DNA of 64,000 nucleotides from Undaria pinnatifida (Eukaryota; Sar; Phaeophyceae; Laminariales; Alariaceae). A program made the position numbers and the translations under genes. The notes under the pieces are model-generated. The model was not told where the DNA came from and did not search any database. It was given only the letters and a program-made list of their open reading frames with translations. This document shows, piece by piece, positions 54,201 through 64,000 of this stretch (the stretch's first letter is position 1; the number at the start of each line of letters is the position of its first letter). Location: NCBI GenBank assembly GCA_012845835.1, contig JABAKD010000016.1, forward strand, positions 15,393,625 to 15,457,624, written 5' to 3'.

Positions 54201-56084
54201 GTAGAGAGCTAATGTGAGGAAAAACAAAAGAAAGTGCCTGCACCATGCCAAAGGTTTCCTGCGCAGCGTATAGTGTTGTCGTGCTGCCACATGCCTGCTG
54301 CTGTCACGCAACTCCCTCGTCGTTATTTGCCCTAATCGACTTGCTAGACATACGTACGTAGCCTGTGGTCTGACGGTACGTTCTTCGTTCCCCTCGGTTC
54401 CCTCGCCTTGTCCCCAACCTCACAAAGGACTTCCTCGACCAGTTCCACAAGACTCGAGGGCGGCTAACGGAGAGTGGGTTCGAGGAAGAGTACGCCAAGC
54501 TGGTTGAAACATTCCCAAAGGCGAAGTCATACATGGAGAAGCTTCACGCGGACCGCGAGCGATGGGCTGCGTACGCGTCGGTCCTGGTGTTCAGCATCGC
54601 CTCGTTCACCACCAACAGGGTCGAATGTAGGTGGAACATGCTTGTTCAGTGGTGTGGCGCACTTGGTATTGCTTTACCCTTTGCCGGAGGTTGTATTACC
54701 TCGCTGGTGGCTACGAAGGATCATTGTATAGACACATTCGGGTAACGCTATGTTGTTAGCTCCCGAAAGGTTGGCGTCGAACAGGGTGGAGCGACTTCAC
54801 ATTCACACGTGTTTCGCCAAACTGTCAGCATGCCTTGAGGTAGGAACGTTGTCACCGCCTCCCAAGCGCCGTACTGATTGCACCGGTGCACGAACGTGAA
54901 ATCGCGCGATGACAATGGTGAAAACGCCGACCCAACAGCACTTGTCCGCGCCCTTCTTTCGTCTGCCTGTTTTCCTCCTCGCCGCAGCGATGAATGCTCT
55001 GATCGCTCGATTCTTAAATTCGCAGGCAAGCCTTTGCAGCGTGTTCGACTTCCTCTCGAAGGCCATGGAGAACGCAAGAGACCGCGCCATACTTCGCAGC
55101 GCCCAGCTTATTCTACCATCTGTGCAGCAGTCGAATGTGGCTGACGTCTGGTTGGGTGACGCGGTGTTGGCGCCGTGCAAGTTCGCGCTGGGTGCGTGGC
55201 CGTACAGGTTCATGGTGGAAGAGGTTACCATGGCCTCGGTGTTCTGCTCAAGCCCCGTGAACGCCGTGCTTGAAGGGTCTGCCCGCGGAGAGGCGCTTAG
55301 CAATTTTGAGTACATCGGGATGAAGGTCGTACATGTGGTAGATGTCGCCCTGATAGTGGAGAACAACGATGGCACTGACAAGCGATACGTAGTCCTCGGC
55401 ATGACGGACGGGAGTCACCTCTGCTCCTGCCGCACGCTGCAAGAACTAGGAGTTTGCTGTAGACATTTTTGGGCAGCCATGCGCCTTAGCCGAAAGTACA
55501 AGTTTCACGTTGGCATTCTCAACCAGCACTGGCTGGTCGAGCGGGGGCGAAAACCCACGAGTGAGTGGCCGGAGGGATCGAAGCCCACGTGGGCAGTAGC
55601 CAAAAGTCACAAACCTTTACAAGCCGCCGAACTGCCGGCCCCACTTGCCGCCACCGACCGCGAGCAGCGTGCCAGCGGGGACGTTGAGGGGGGGGAGGGG
55701 GCCCACGAGGGGGGGGTGAGGTGGAATGCAGGTAACGAAACCATAGAGTCGTCTCTCGTGCAGTTGAAGCAGACCGGCCCCACCCCTCAGGACCGCCGAT
55801 TTCTGTATGTAGACTGCCTCAAGGAGACAACAGCAGCTGTGAGCTTAGGAGTCGAAACTGTGCCTCCCGAAGCCCTTCGGGCGCTGGTGCAACAGTTTAA
55901 GGCGGGAGTGGTAGAGGCTGCGAGGCTAGGATTGTCGGCGGAGTCGTCGGGCCCTCTGCCCGTGGCGAATCCAGAAGTTGTCCGTCTGCCGTCTGCAAGA
56001 GGCAAAGGTCAACGACAACGGGGGTCTCACGAGTCGGGTAATGTGGTAGGATCGGCTGTTCGGGCTTTCGCCCAGAGCCGTTGA
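51269..56084 (+). CDS. FAR1/MULE transposase-like protein, 9 exons, ~810 aa, apparently intact
   Basis: A Mutator-like (MULE) transposase or FAR1-type transcription factor derived from one. Exons: 51269..51554, 51855..51913, 52292..52457, 52739..52881, 53191..53280, 53656..54006, 54428..54626, 54760..54839 and 55026..56084. All introns are GT-AG, phases match, and no internal stop is present. A FAR1-type zinc-binding DNA-binding domain spans exons 1-3 (ACTLSCVHG, TGCDCK, TTMHLEHNHDVD). The DDE-type MULE domain is in exon 6 (FLYDDTAVKNRY and FLQDADAAM carry the two aspartates), with the family RVES motif at the exon 7/8 junction. A SWIM zinc finger follows in exon 9 (C-x-C-x9-C-x-H, near 55420). 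The tail is Gly/Glu-rich then basic. The start is uncertain because an upstream in-frame TGA at 51230 limits it to this exon. Whether it is mobile or domesticated cannot be told here. Confidence 0.85.
52882..53190 (+). repeat. Duplicated segment within MULE-gene intron 4
   Basis: TGTCTGGCGTGTCGCG, GTCCGTGTGCGCGGC, GTGGAACA and GCCTGCCTAC recur in the same order (52895-53010 and 53045-53160), a tandem duplication of about 140-150 bp wholly inside the intron. The second copy provides no alternative splice acceptor that would keep the frame. Confidence 0.65.
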
Positions 56085-56616
56085 GTTGCGTACCCCATGC
56101 TTGCAGAGAGGGGCAAGGCGTGCCGAACGTCGGGCCCGTTGGCCGTCTAGGTTTCAATGTAGGTGTGGCGGGTTTTAGAGTACATACTGTCTCCTTACTT
56201 CTGGTTTCCAGGGGGGTGCTTCTTTTCGTAGGGTTGGGAACGCCAGCTGGTATTGGGTTCGCTTTTCAACGGAATGATGGACTCAGGGCAGGGGTGGGGA
56301 GGGGGGCCACTTTGTGCCTGTGGTTATCTTTCTGTCTTCGTGCCTACTCGTGTAAACCGAAACCAGCACCGGTGTTGCGAGTTTCCTCCAATTTTGCATG
56401 TTGCGTTTCTGACGGCACATCAGCCCGTCCGGGTTACATCGCAGGTCAAATGCCTTGCCCGATGCCCAGAAAAACCTTCATTCTGTTTTCTTTTTTGAAG
56501 TGTTCGAGCAAAAGCTATCTCGGTCGGTCCTACAACAACCCCCCCCTTCCCCCTAATTTTGTTCTTGACGCGATGCACCCTCTCCAACGGGACAAACGCC
56601 GGGACCGTAGGGTCTG
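56085..56616. other. Tail-to-tail intergenic region
   Basis: Lies between the convergent MULE-like gene and the ankyrin gene, so it should contain both 3' UTRs. No repeat or terminal inverted repeat was recognised. Confidence 0.5.
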
Positions 56617-57885
56617 TTAACAATCACAACGCGGCAGCTCGTGCAAGAACGTTTGCCAAAGGTTTTCCCCTGGCATTTGCGGCGGTGAAGCCTCTTCAAC
56701 GCTGAACCGGCATGAAAAGCCTCTCTCCGACGACGCCATGACAACATTCTGCCATCCCTCCTTTGCAGCGGCCTCCACTATACTATCGGTGAATTCCCAC
56801 CCGTTATCGAGACACCACAACACTACCTGGACATGCCCAGCGCCCGCGGCGTCAGCAGGAACACTCGACCATTCTTCCACCGTCACCGAATCGCAGTGTA
56901 TGCAGGTATGACGGACTACAGCGTCGAACCACTCTGTGCACCACCGCAGCATCCTCAAATACCCAAGTCTGGCTGCCATGTACATGACGCCGTCGGGGAC
57001 GGGACGGCGGCCATCCATGTTCGCCCCGCGCCACCACCAAGTCAACAAATGCGACACCGCACGAAAGTTACCGCACATGGCTGCAGTCCAAAGAGTTCTG
57101 TCAAGTAAATAAATAACGTCGTTGTCGGGCGCTTCGATCCACGACTCCAGAGCCAGTACCATCTCCAGGTCGTCGTCTTTCGCGTAGCCCAGCAATTGAG
57201 GTTGCATACCGTCATCACCCCCGATAACAAATCTCGAAAGAAACCTCACCATGTCGACATCTCTTGCTGCCATCGCCAGCTTAAAACGTGGTGTGACGAT
57301 ATCAGAGGCCGCATTTTGCTGCTCGATCCTAGCGCCTAAATTCTCTGACCAATAGTCCAAAACAAAGCAGCAATTCATGACGTCCACACTGTCCGACTGC
57401 ACGGCAACTTCTAAAGCCTTCACTCCCATCCTGTCTTTGTTGCAACCCCGTACGATCAAGAACTCCATCACTTCGTGCTGCCCGGCCTCAGCAGCGGCCG
57501 CGAAAATCCCGTCTCCCCACGAAGCCCGCTCCCACTCCTCCTCCCGCTCTGTCTCGTCCTCCCAATCCCGCTCTTCCCACTCATGGGCGGATTCCGGGGC
57601 TGTCATACAGTCGAGTACTTCCATGTCTCCCAGAGCAGCGGCATGTTTCCATGCTCCGTTGCTCGCAACCCACCCGTGGCCCACTGCCTCCATGACGCGA
57701 GAGGCATACATGACAACTTGCGAACACGCTGTTTCTTTCCTATCCCTGGCAAAGGTGTCCTTCCACCCACCACAAACCAGTGCCAGGAAAAGGAATTGCC
57801 GCTGCTCGCCGCCCATAAAGTCAAAGATCTCACGCCTGATGTCTCCCGTGCCGAGTGCCTCCGACCCAGCGATATTGCTCTGCAC
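56617..57885 (-). CDS. Single-exon F-box-like/ankyrin-repeat protein (422 aa)
   Basis: Likely a protein-interaction scaffold; function unknown. Residues about 13-47 (DIRREIFDFMGGEQRQFLFL then ALVCGGWKDTF) look like a divergent F-box-like helix set. From about residue 82 onward come degenerate ankyrin units: WKHAAALGDMEVLDCM, IFAAAAEAGQHEVMEFLIVR, ALEVAVQSDSVDVMNCC, FKLAMAARDVDMVRFLSRF, LWTAAMCGNFRAVSHLL, MYMAARLGYLRMLRWC and ADAAGAGHVQVVLWCLDNGW. An acidic stretch (WEERDWEDETEREEEWERAS) is near residues 102-121. One uninterrupted frame with ATG at 57885 and a stop at 56617-56619; intronless build is common for these brown-algal families (established in general, membership here is inference). 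It converges on the MULE-like gene. Confidence 0.82.
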   Translation of the reverse strand: MQSNIAGSEALGTGDIRREIFDFMGGEQRQFLFLALVCGGWKDTFARDRKETACSQVVMYASRVMEAVGHGWVASNGAWKHAAALGDMEVLDCMTAPESAHEWEERDWEDETEREEEWERASWGDGIFAAAAEAGQHEVMEFLIVRGCNKDRMGVKALEVAVQSDSVDVMNCCFVLDYWSENLGARIEQQNAASDIVTPRFKLAMAARDVDMVRFLSRFVIGGDDGMQPQLLGYAKDDDLEMVLALESWIEAPDNDVIYLLDRTLWTAAMCGNFRAVSHLLTWWWRGANMDGRRPVPDGVMYMAARLGYLRMLRWCTEWFDAVVRHTCIHCDSVTVEEWSSVPADAAGAGHVQVVLWCLDNGWEFTDSIVEAAAKEGWQNVVMASSERGFSCRFSVEEASPPQMPGENLWQTFLHELPRCDC

Positions 57886-58460
57886 GAAAGAAGGAGGGCG
57901 CCAGCCGGATGAGCAAAGCTACGTATCAGTCAGACGGTCCCGAACGAGAAATCACAAGGAAGGGTGCAGATGCCATCCTCGCTCGTGCGAAAAAGAACAC
58001 GTTGAACCAACACAGTAGCACCACTCGAAGTGCCATTGAGCTGCGGTGCACGCAAAACTTTTACTACATACAATAATAAATAGCCTCTCACCAAAGTGTT
58101 TTCAGCCCACCATGATCCCAACTACAGTAACTGCTAAACGGCTGAATGATACCATGGAAGAGAGGACGAGCATAATAAATACCGTAGTCTACACAATAAT
58201 ATTATTTCTAATGACGCAATTTATCTAGGTAAGAGAGCTCTCTGCGGACTGCTGCCCGGTGAAGACTACGCTTCAAATTATGGAGCACATACGGTACCTA
58301 GGGAGTCTACCAGGTACCTGGTAGTCTTTTTGTTCGCAGATTTGAATTTTGTTTGTTGTACCAACGGCCGGCGGTCCGTCCTCCCGCCGATCGGGGTCAT
58401 TGCTCGTGAGGGGGTGCAGGAGGCGACCGCAGTAGTAGCTACTGAAGGTCTCGCGCACCT
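57886..58460. other. Upstream flank of the ankyrin gene
   Basis: No gene is supported. A perfect palindrome CTACCAGGTACCTGGTAG lies at 58308-58325. Confidence 0.5.
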
Positions 58461-58703
58461 CTAGAAAGCTGTGCTCACCGTTGTCACTGGGGTGGCTGCT
58501 GCTGCGTTCTCTGCTCCTCCTCCTGGCTGCTGCTGTTCTTGGGCCTGCTGCTGCTGTTGTTGTTCAAGGGCCTGCTGCTGTTGTTGTTGTTGTTCTCCGT
58601 GCGTCGGAGTGTCGTCGGCGTGCTCTAGATCCACGATGACTGGTATCATCATCATGTCATCATCATTTTCGGTGCTGCCGCCGATAATATCCATGAGGGA
58701 CAT
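58461..58703 (-). CDS. Possible short Gln-rich hypothetical protein (80 aa)
   Basis: Frame with MSLMDIIGGSTENDDDMMMI, then acidic residues, three glutamine runs coded by CAG/CAA repeats, and a short Ala/Thr/Val tail. I recognise no family. It may be an exon of an unseen minus-strand gene or only a consequence of the CAG repeat (58540-58600). The plus strand is also open here and gives a cysteine-rich artefact. Confidence 0.25.
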   Translation of the reverse strand: MSLMDIIGGSTENDDDMMMIPVIVDLEHADDTPTHGEQQQQQQQALEQQQQQQAQEQQQPGGGAENAAAATPVTTVSTAF

Positions 58704-59530
58704 ATCTACTGGCGTGGTCTCAGACAGGGTGCGTCTCTGGTTGTTCGCTCCGGTGGATTCTCACGGTTTAGTGGAGGATGGTTCTGGAGACGTTTTTGTC
58801 CTGCAAGGAGCGGATCCTGCAGGATTTTTTTTTGCTGTGTGACGCGCGGAGTAGACTAGACTTTACGTACGAGTACAGAGGCACTAGTTTTTTAAAAATT
58901 GAAAAACATCAGCTGTGAGGTGTACAAGCGTATGCGCCCGCCCATTATCTTTCCGGGTGCGGTGCGGTTTACATCTACTGCTGCAAGTTGATACGTATCA
59001 TGATCACAGCAGTCTCATTTATCAATGCTTTGGCGCGTTGGAGTGTCACGTAGCGGCCGGATTCCCGTTCCTGGAGGTAAAATACTGGATTCTGATTGGC
59101 CAAGCTTTTCGAAAACATATTAAAAGCCAACACAGAACATTCTCACGCCGCACCACGCTCTTCTTTCTTGGGTTTTTCTTTGACCATCACTGGACGCCCG
59201 TCTATACGAACGCACTTGTAGCTTTTCTTTTTCCTTGCGAGACGCAAGCTATCAAGCTGCCCCTGGTGGCTGATGACCTTCCAAATACCCCACCCTGTTC
59301 AACTATCAGTTTATTCCTCTCCCCGTTGGCCCGCCTTGACCTCTTCGTTCCGTGGCCCATCGGGAAGTTTGGTGCTCCTGCTCTTGCTGCACACATCCTC
59401 ACGTACCAGAGGCCTGCAGCTTCTACCAACTTCTCTGCTTACGCAGGGGCCAGCAGCAGCAACTTGGGACGGTGGCCGGCCGACTACTGCATGCTTAGGA
59501 CGAAGCAGCAGCCACACGAGAAGCATCACG

Positions 59531-62500
59531 ATGTGTGACATGCAGATGAAGTCGTCGGGTACTGGTGAGGCTGATGATGGTGTTGGGGTGGTGCCGGGGT
59601 CGAGCCCGCCATCTGTTGCTGTTATTGGCGCTGGTGCGGCGGGATTAGCTGCTGGCAGGGTGCTTCGAGACGAAGGACTAAGGGTGACGATTTTAGAGAA
59701 GTCGCATCATGTGGGCGGCGTCTGGAGGTACAAGCCGGAACCGGAAGCTCGAGCACCGATGTGTGAGTCATAATTCAAGTTAGTCGGCGGTGATATTAAA
59801 TTGGCTAGGCGGTGTTTTTGTTGGGGCTATGACTGGTGGTGTTTGCTGCTGGCACGAGTGCAAGTACGTACTACTGCTGTATTTTGTACTGGTATAAGTG
59901 TACCTGGTACCAGCACGTTTTTCTTACTTTTCTCACTCTCCAAGTCAACCTCGTAATCACAATAACAATACGTATCAGGGTATGAGGTTTTACGCCCTCC
60001 GCACGATACCTTCTGGAGAAGCCGTGGTCACAAGCGTCTTCCCTTCTGCTCCCCGGCGCGTGCCTTGCCGTACGAGTACTGTAGGGTTCAGCATTTCCTT
60101 TTTTCAGCTTTTATGCTCGTCGACTTTCGTCGAATTTTGATCACTCTCGCGCCTTCCGCTCGTCCTTTTTTACAAGAAGTGCCTACCTACGAGGTACTAC
60201 AAGGTACGCTGTGTGCTGTGCACGTGTACGAGCACGAGTACGTATGCACTCGGTGAGACTTGAACCCACGACATCGACGTTGGTAGGGACAAGATTCGCC
60301 TATATTCCATCGGGGACGCCGACACGTTGGTACGTAAGCGTGACACCAGCACTACTATAGCACTGCTGCTGTGCTTCTAATCTCACCACGGCGTGCCTCC
60401 CTGTATATACAACCGGCGACCAGCTTCGTACTGGTGTATAGTCTATAGCAGCACACGTTTTTTGTGTCGGTGCACGGTTGAGTACGTACGCTGGCATTGA
60501 AGGTCCGCCCTTGCTTTCGGTCAGGTTCAAGAAGTGCAGTCACAGCATCACAGCAGAGCATCAGGACTCGACCTCTTTCTTGCTCTTGCAACATGCTTTG
60601 ACTCGTGCAGGTGCTACTGAAAACCCAAAACGACTCGTAGTAACGGGTGGTGGCGAAACCATTGCAGGGGGCGCGCTTCGAGTAGAAAAGGTTGACGGAA
60701 CGCAGAAACGGCATCGCGGCACCTGTCGTGACATGACGACGACTACTACGTAGCCTGACAACGACTTTTATACTGGTACAGTCTCCATGAATGCATGCGT
60801 ACATACACCCATTACTGCTGTAAGACTTGGTGCAGCAGCCGGCGCGAACAGGCAACGAAACTGCAGCATGTAAGAAGCATGCGTCGTGTATCATTCACCA
60901 GGCAACCAGTACCGGGTACCTGGTATCACACAACGCCAAGGCGGTTCCATGCCAAATGTTCGAATTTAGGTTGTTTGCAAGTGAAAGGCGCGCCCGCTTC
61001 ATCCGCAAGAATCTCGTTGTCTTGTCTACGTGTATAGCATTGTGTTGAATGCCTGTAGCCCCGCCGCTGTCGCGCGTAGGATCACGTGTGTCTGCATTCC
61101 ACGTTCTTCGTATATATCGTGTGGCTTCGACGTCCTGCGCCTCGTTCCGCTGCCTGCTTGTAGCACATTCGGAACTGTCACTGCCGTAACGCTGTACATA
61201 GTACAGAGTCCTGGTAGAGCTATTGTAAGAGTACAAGACCGGTTCAGAATTTATAACTTCATGCCCCTACACGGATGTTCATAATTCCACTCTATGATGC
61301 TGTGCCGGTATACGATAGCTCTAAGGTTTACTCGGAAGTTTTTATTTTGCGTTTGTGACCTGGCCTCAACCCGTCGTGTGCACACAGGCACGCGCTCATC
61401 ATCCCCCGCATTCCCTAAATACTGCATGTATCCCACCCGTATCTCCCGCGCGTGCGTATGCGCCGAACGAAAAAGAGAGAGGGAGAGAGAGAAACAGACG
61501 GGAAGAGAGAGGTACAGAGAGAGGGAGCTGAGAGACAGAGAGACAAAGGGAGGGGGACAGATGTAGAGAGAGGGGGGGGGGGTGGAAGGGGAAGAGACGG
61601 AGATATATAAGAGACAACCCGTGCCATAGCAAGCGTCCCCGCACACACTGCCTGCTGCTGCTGTGCGCGCGTGCTCTTCTTACAATTTACCACCCAGGTA
61701 GGATGCGCACGGTTGGCGGCCGTGCGACTTGTCGCGGAATGTGCATATAACCCCATATCTGCTGCCTCCACAACCAACGTTCTGAAGTGGAGTGTGTACG
61801 GTAAATAATAACAAAAATAAATCCCGTGCGACTTAGAATCCCCCTTCCGTCACGTACGAAGGGGACGCCCACGATAATACTCCCATCGCGGGGTTTTCGC
61901 TGTTGTACCCCTAAAACGCTGTCGCCTCCACAGCATCATCTTCGAGATCCTGCACCATCGCAAGTACGGTTCCGCCGGTGGTTCGTCCATGTCCGCCGGC
62001 GAAGCGCACGTATCCTCTCCCACCACACCGTTCACAGAGCGTTGCCGTGCAACCTTGTAGTGGCCAGCAGCCCTGCACGGAAGCACCTCCCCATCGAAAC
62101 CTTCGCTTTCCCGGCTCCTCCATTTGAATTGGCGATGCCGTTGCCTTCCTTTCCTTTTCCAGACCTTCCCCGATCCCCCATGCGCCTTTCTATCTTTCCT
62201 TCCGTAATTACTCCCTCTTTTTCCGACGCGCGCAAGCGAGTCTGACGAGCCCGTCGACTTGGCAAGTGTCTCGTACTTGCTTCGAACGAGGTTGGTGATA
62301 TCCTTGCGATCGTGTGCCTGCTTGAGATTTAAGTCTCGAATCTCGAGCGCGTACTCGGCAGCAGGCAAGGCAGAAACAACGCAAGTGTACAGAGTGTTGT
62401 CGTCTACCCTGATGCCCACGATGTTAAGCATTTCACGCAAGTCCTCCATCGCGTACAACATCTCTACGGGATGATCCTCCTTCTTGATCGTGAAGTTGTA

Positions 62501-64000
62501 CGACTCTCGCATACAGATGCTGTTTTGCGCATTCTTCTTGGTGTCGTATCAATCTACTGTTGATTCCCAACATTCCCTGGGAAACTTACTCCGGTGAAAA
62601 GTTGCTTGGTCTACGGTAGTCTGCAAAGCTTGAGAGAGAAACACCCAGACCATAGATTGCCGCTCGTACATCGAGGCCATTACCCCTGGGCCAGGCGCGG
62701 TCGCTTCCTTCGGCCCCAATCTCAACGTACGGGTGGCTATCAAGGATTGACTGGAATCCATGCAGCTCCGCATAGACTCTCATCTTGTTCGAGAAGGAGT
62801 CGGAATTCTTTTTTCCCTTGAAGGTAGGAACAGCCATCTTGGGTTGCCCCAAAAATGGCCGGCTACGAAGAATATCCCGCACAGTGATTGAAGGCTCACC
62901 TAGAGGGCCATCGCCCCAATCTTGCCCTCTGCAGCCAAGCTGATACCCAGTGGGATCAGCTTCCGCAGCATCACCACGCTCCTCCTCGTGGCTCCCGGTG
63001 CCATCGTCGGAGCGATCCAACGATGGCGACACAGCACCCGTCCCTGCTGTATCTACGGCAGGTAACCTTTGCTCCCCGCCGGACTTTCGCTGTGTCCCGC
63101 CTTCTCGGTTATTTTTCAACAACGCAGCCATCGTTTGAGGCAGTTCTGCATGAGACGACTTTTGACGCTCCTCCGCATCTGCGGCTGCTTGTTGTGAACC
63201 TCGGAGAGCGAGGTCCTGCTCTGATACAGCGGCGCTAAGATAATCTAAAAACGTTCATCACCCATGATGAGGCTGCGTCGGTACCAACGCACTAAAGTGT
63301 TCGTCAGCCCCAAGCAAAGTTGTCAAAACACTCGGACAGACGATGATGTGATGATTTAGGTCGTTCATTATTATCTCCCAGCCGAGTAGGGACAACAGAA
63401 AAAAGTGGACACCGTGCGTCATCTCATACCCGCTCAGATGCCAAGATCCACATACACCACAGTATGCCAATATCCCGAACCGGCACGTAACTGTCAAGCT
63501 AAAGAGGCACAAATAACATCCTTCACCCTCTCTCCCTCGCGTTCGTGCTGATTGTTTACGTTGTTATATGTTTATCCAGATCGCAGCCTGGTGACGAATT
63601 TACCGAAGGAGACGATGTCCTTCCTGGGGTTTCCCTTCCCAGAAAACGTCCAGTCTTTCGCCACGCACGGCCAGGTGCTCGATTACCTCTGCTCTTACGC
63701 CGATCAGCACGAGCTCCACCCGCTCATCAAACTGGGGTGCCCGGTAGAGTCCATCCGGCCGATCCCTATAGACTCATCGCCTACCCCTCTTGCAAACTCC
63801 GTCAACGCCGCCGCCGACGGTAGTGACGAAATACCACCGGCGGCAAAGGCACGCGGTGAACAAGATAAACCCGAGGCGTTCGATGGGTGGGAAGTGGTTT
63901 ACCGACGCGACCGCGATAATGGGAGCACGCGGGAGCACGTAGGGATAGCGTCAAATGGGGGGGGTGACGGTGCCACTAGCGTGGTGGAAATTTTCGACGC
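59531..64000 (+). CDS. Flavin-containing monooxygenase (FMO-like), 5' part, 2 exons, runs off the window
   Basis: FAD/NADPH-dependent monooxygenase of the FMO type, expected to oxygenate nucleophilic N or S atoms; substrate unknown. Exon 1 is 59531..59762 and exon 2 is 63580..64000, open to the window edge. Exon 1 carries the FAD dinucleotide-binding motif VAVIGAGAAGLAAGRVL (GxGxxG), then the acidic residue end VTILEKSHHVGGVWRY, typical of FMOs. The donor GTGAGT at 59763 leaves one base, and the acceptor TATCCAG ends at 63579. The joined frame reads PMYRSLVTNLPKETMSFLGF, the FMO-family segment. Residues 1-25 are an unstructured Gly/Ser/Asp leader. Start at ATG 59531 is chosen because it directly precedes the domain; an in-frame upstream ATG at 59273 exists. 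The 3' part is missing because the window ends. Confidence 0.87.
60010..60300 (-). mobile_element. Decayed SINE related to family 1
   Basis: On plus, CTTCTGGAGAAGCCGTGGTC, ACAAG, CGTCTTCCCTTCTGCTCCCC and CTCGTCGACTTTCGTCGA match the family-1 body with many changes. Near 60250 there is a B-box-like GGGTTCAAGTC on minus. Copy boundaries are uncertain. Confidence 0.45.
61850..63131 (-). pseudogene. Copia-type gag remnant, antisense in the FMO intron
   Basis: On minus, 63131-62586 encodes a gag N-terminus with PTFKGKKNSDSFSNKMRVYA, and 62512-61850 encodes the gag helical part (EMLYAMEDLREMLNIVGIRV, YALEIRDLNLKQAHDRKDIT, SKYETLAKS). A degenerate zinc-knuckle-like CERCGGRGYVR lies in another frame near 62030. 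Stops or shifts separate the two frames. No LTRs or pol were found nearby, so it is a fragment. It resembles the gag of copia element 1 in layout but is a different lineage by eye. Confidence 0.7.

Larger units (their letters stand above)
59763..63579 (+). other. FMO-like gene intron 1 (3,817 bp)
   Basis: GT-AG intron holding a decayed SINE-family-1 relative (60010-60300), an antisense copia gag remnant (61850-63131) and a GAGAGA-type purine tract (61465-61580). No unrelated exon was recognised. Confidence 0.8.

Overview
This is a eukaryotic nuclear window with spliced genes, GT-AG introns, long repeat-filled introns and dense transposable elements. There are no operons, and no tRNA or rRNA genes that I can defend. 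The protein families seen (an NDUFAF6-type complex I assembly factor, a DegT-type aminotransferase, a flavin monooxygenase, an F-box/ankyrin-like single-exon gene, Ty1/copia elements and a FAR1/MULE gene), together with GC-rich coding exons and two N-termini that resemble heterokont bipartite presequences, suggest a stramenopile, most likely a brown alga. That taxonomic call is inference.

Layout. 1-1537 holds the 3' end of an NDUFAF6-like gene (+). 1538-7934 is a gene-poor stretch with a 5'-truncated LINE, SINEs and other repeats. 7935-8969 (-) is a secreted or organelle-targeted low-complexity protein, lying head-to-head with the next gene. 9397-37804 (+) is a seven-exon PLP-dependent DegT/DnrJ/EryC1 aminotransferase. 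I assembled it exon by exon with consistent phases into 482 codons plus stop. Its first intron is about 23.6 kb and is a museum of insertions: LINE tails, two tRNA-derived SINE families, a 5.3 kb copia element inserted into a LINE copy, and TRIM-like elements, one carrying a nested LINE. 37805-41402 is non-coding with a tandem array of about 215 bp units. 41403-44513 is an internally deleted second copia element with target-site duplication. 44514-51205 holds a twin-primed LINE copy, a SINE, a 1.1 kb CTA-anchored hexamer satellite and an 801 bp MITE with TAA duplications. 51269-56084 (+) is an apparently intact nine-exon FAR1/MULE transposase-like gene. 56617-57885 (-) is a convergent ankyrin-repeat gene. 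59531-64000 (+) is the start of a flavin-containing monooxygenase whose first intron carries an antisense copia gag remnant.

The host genes do not form an obvious pathway. The mobile elements interact by nesting, and this gives a relative insertion order: the LINE copy is older than the copia inside it, and the TRIM is older than the LINE inside it. Nothing viral, CRISPR-like or plasmid-like was seen.
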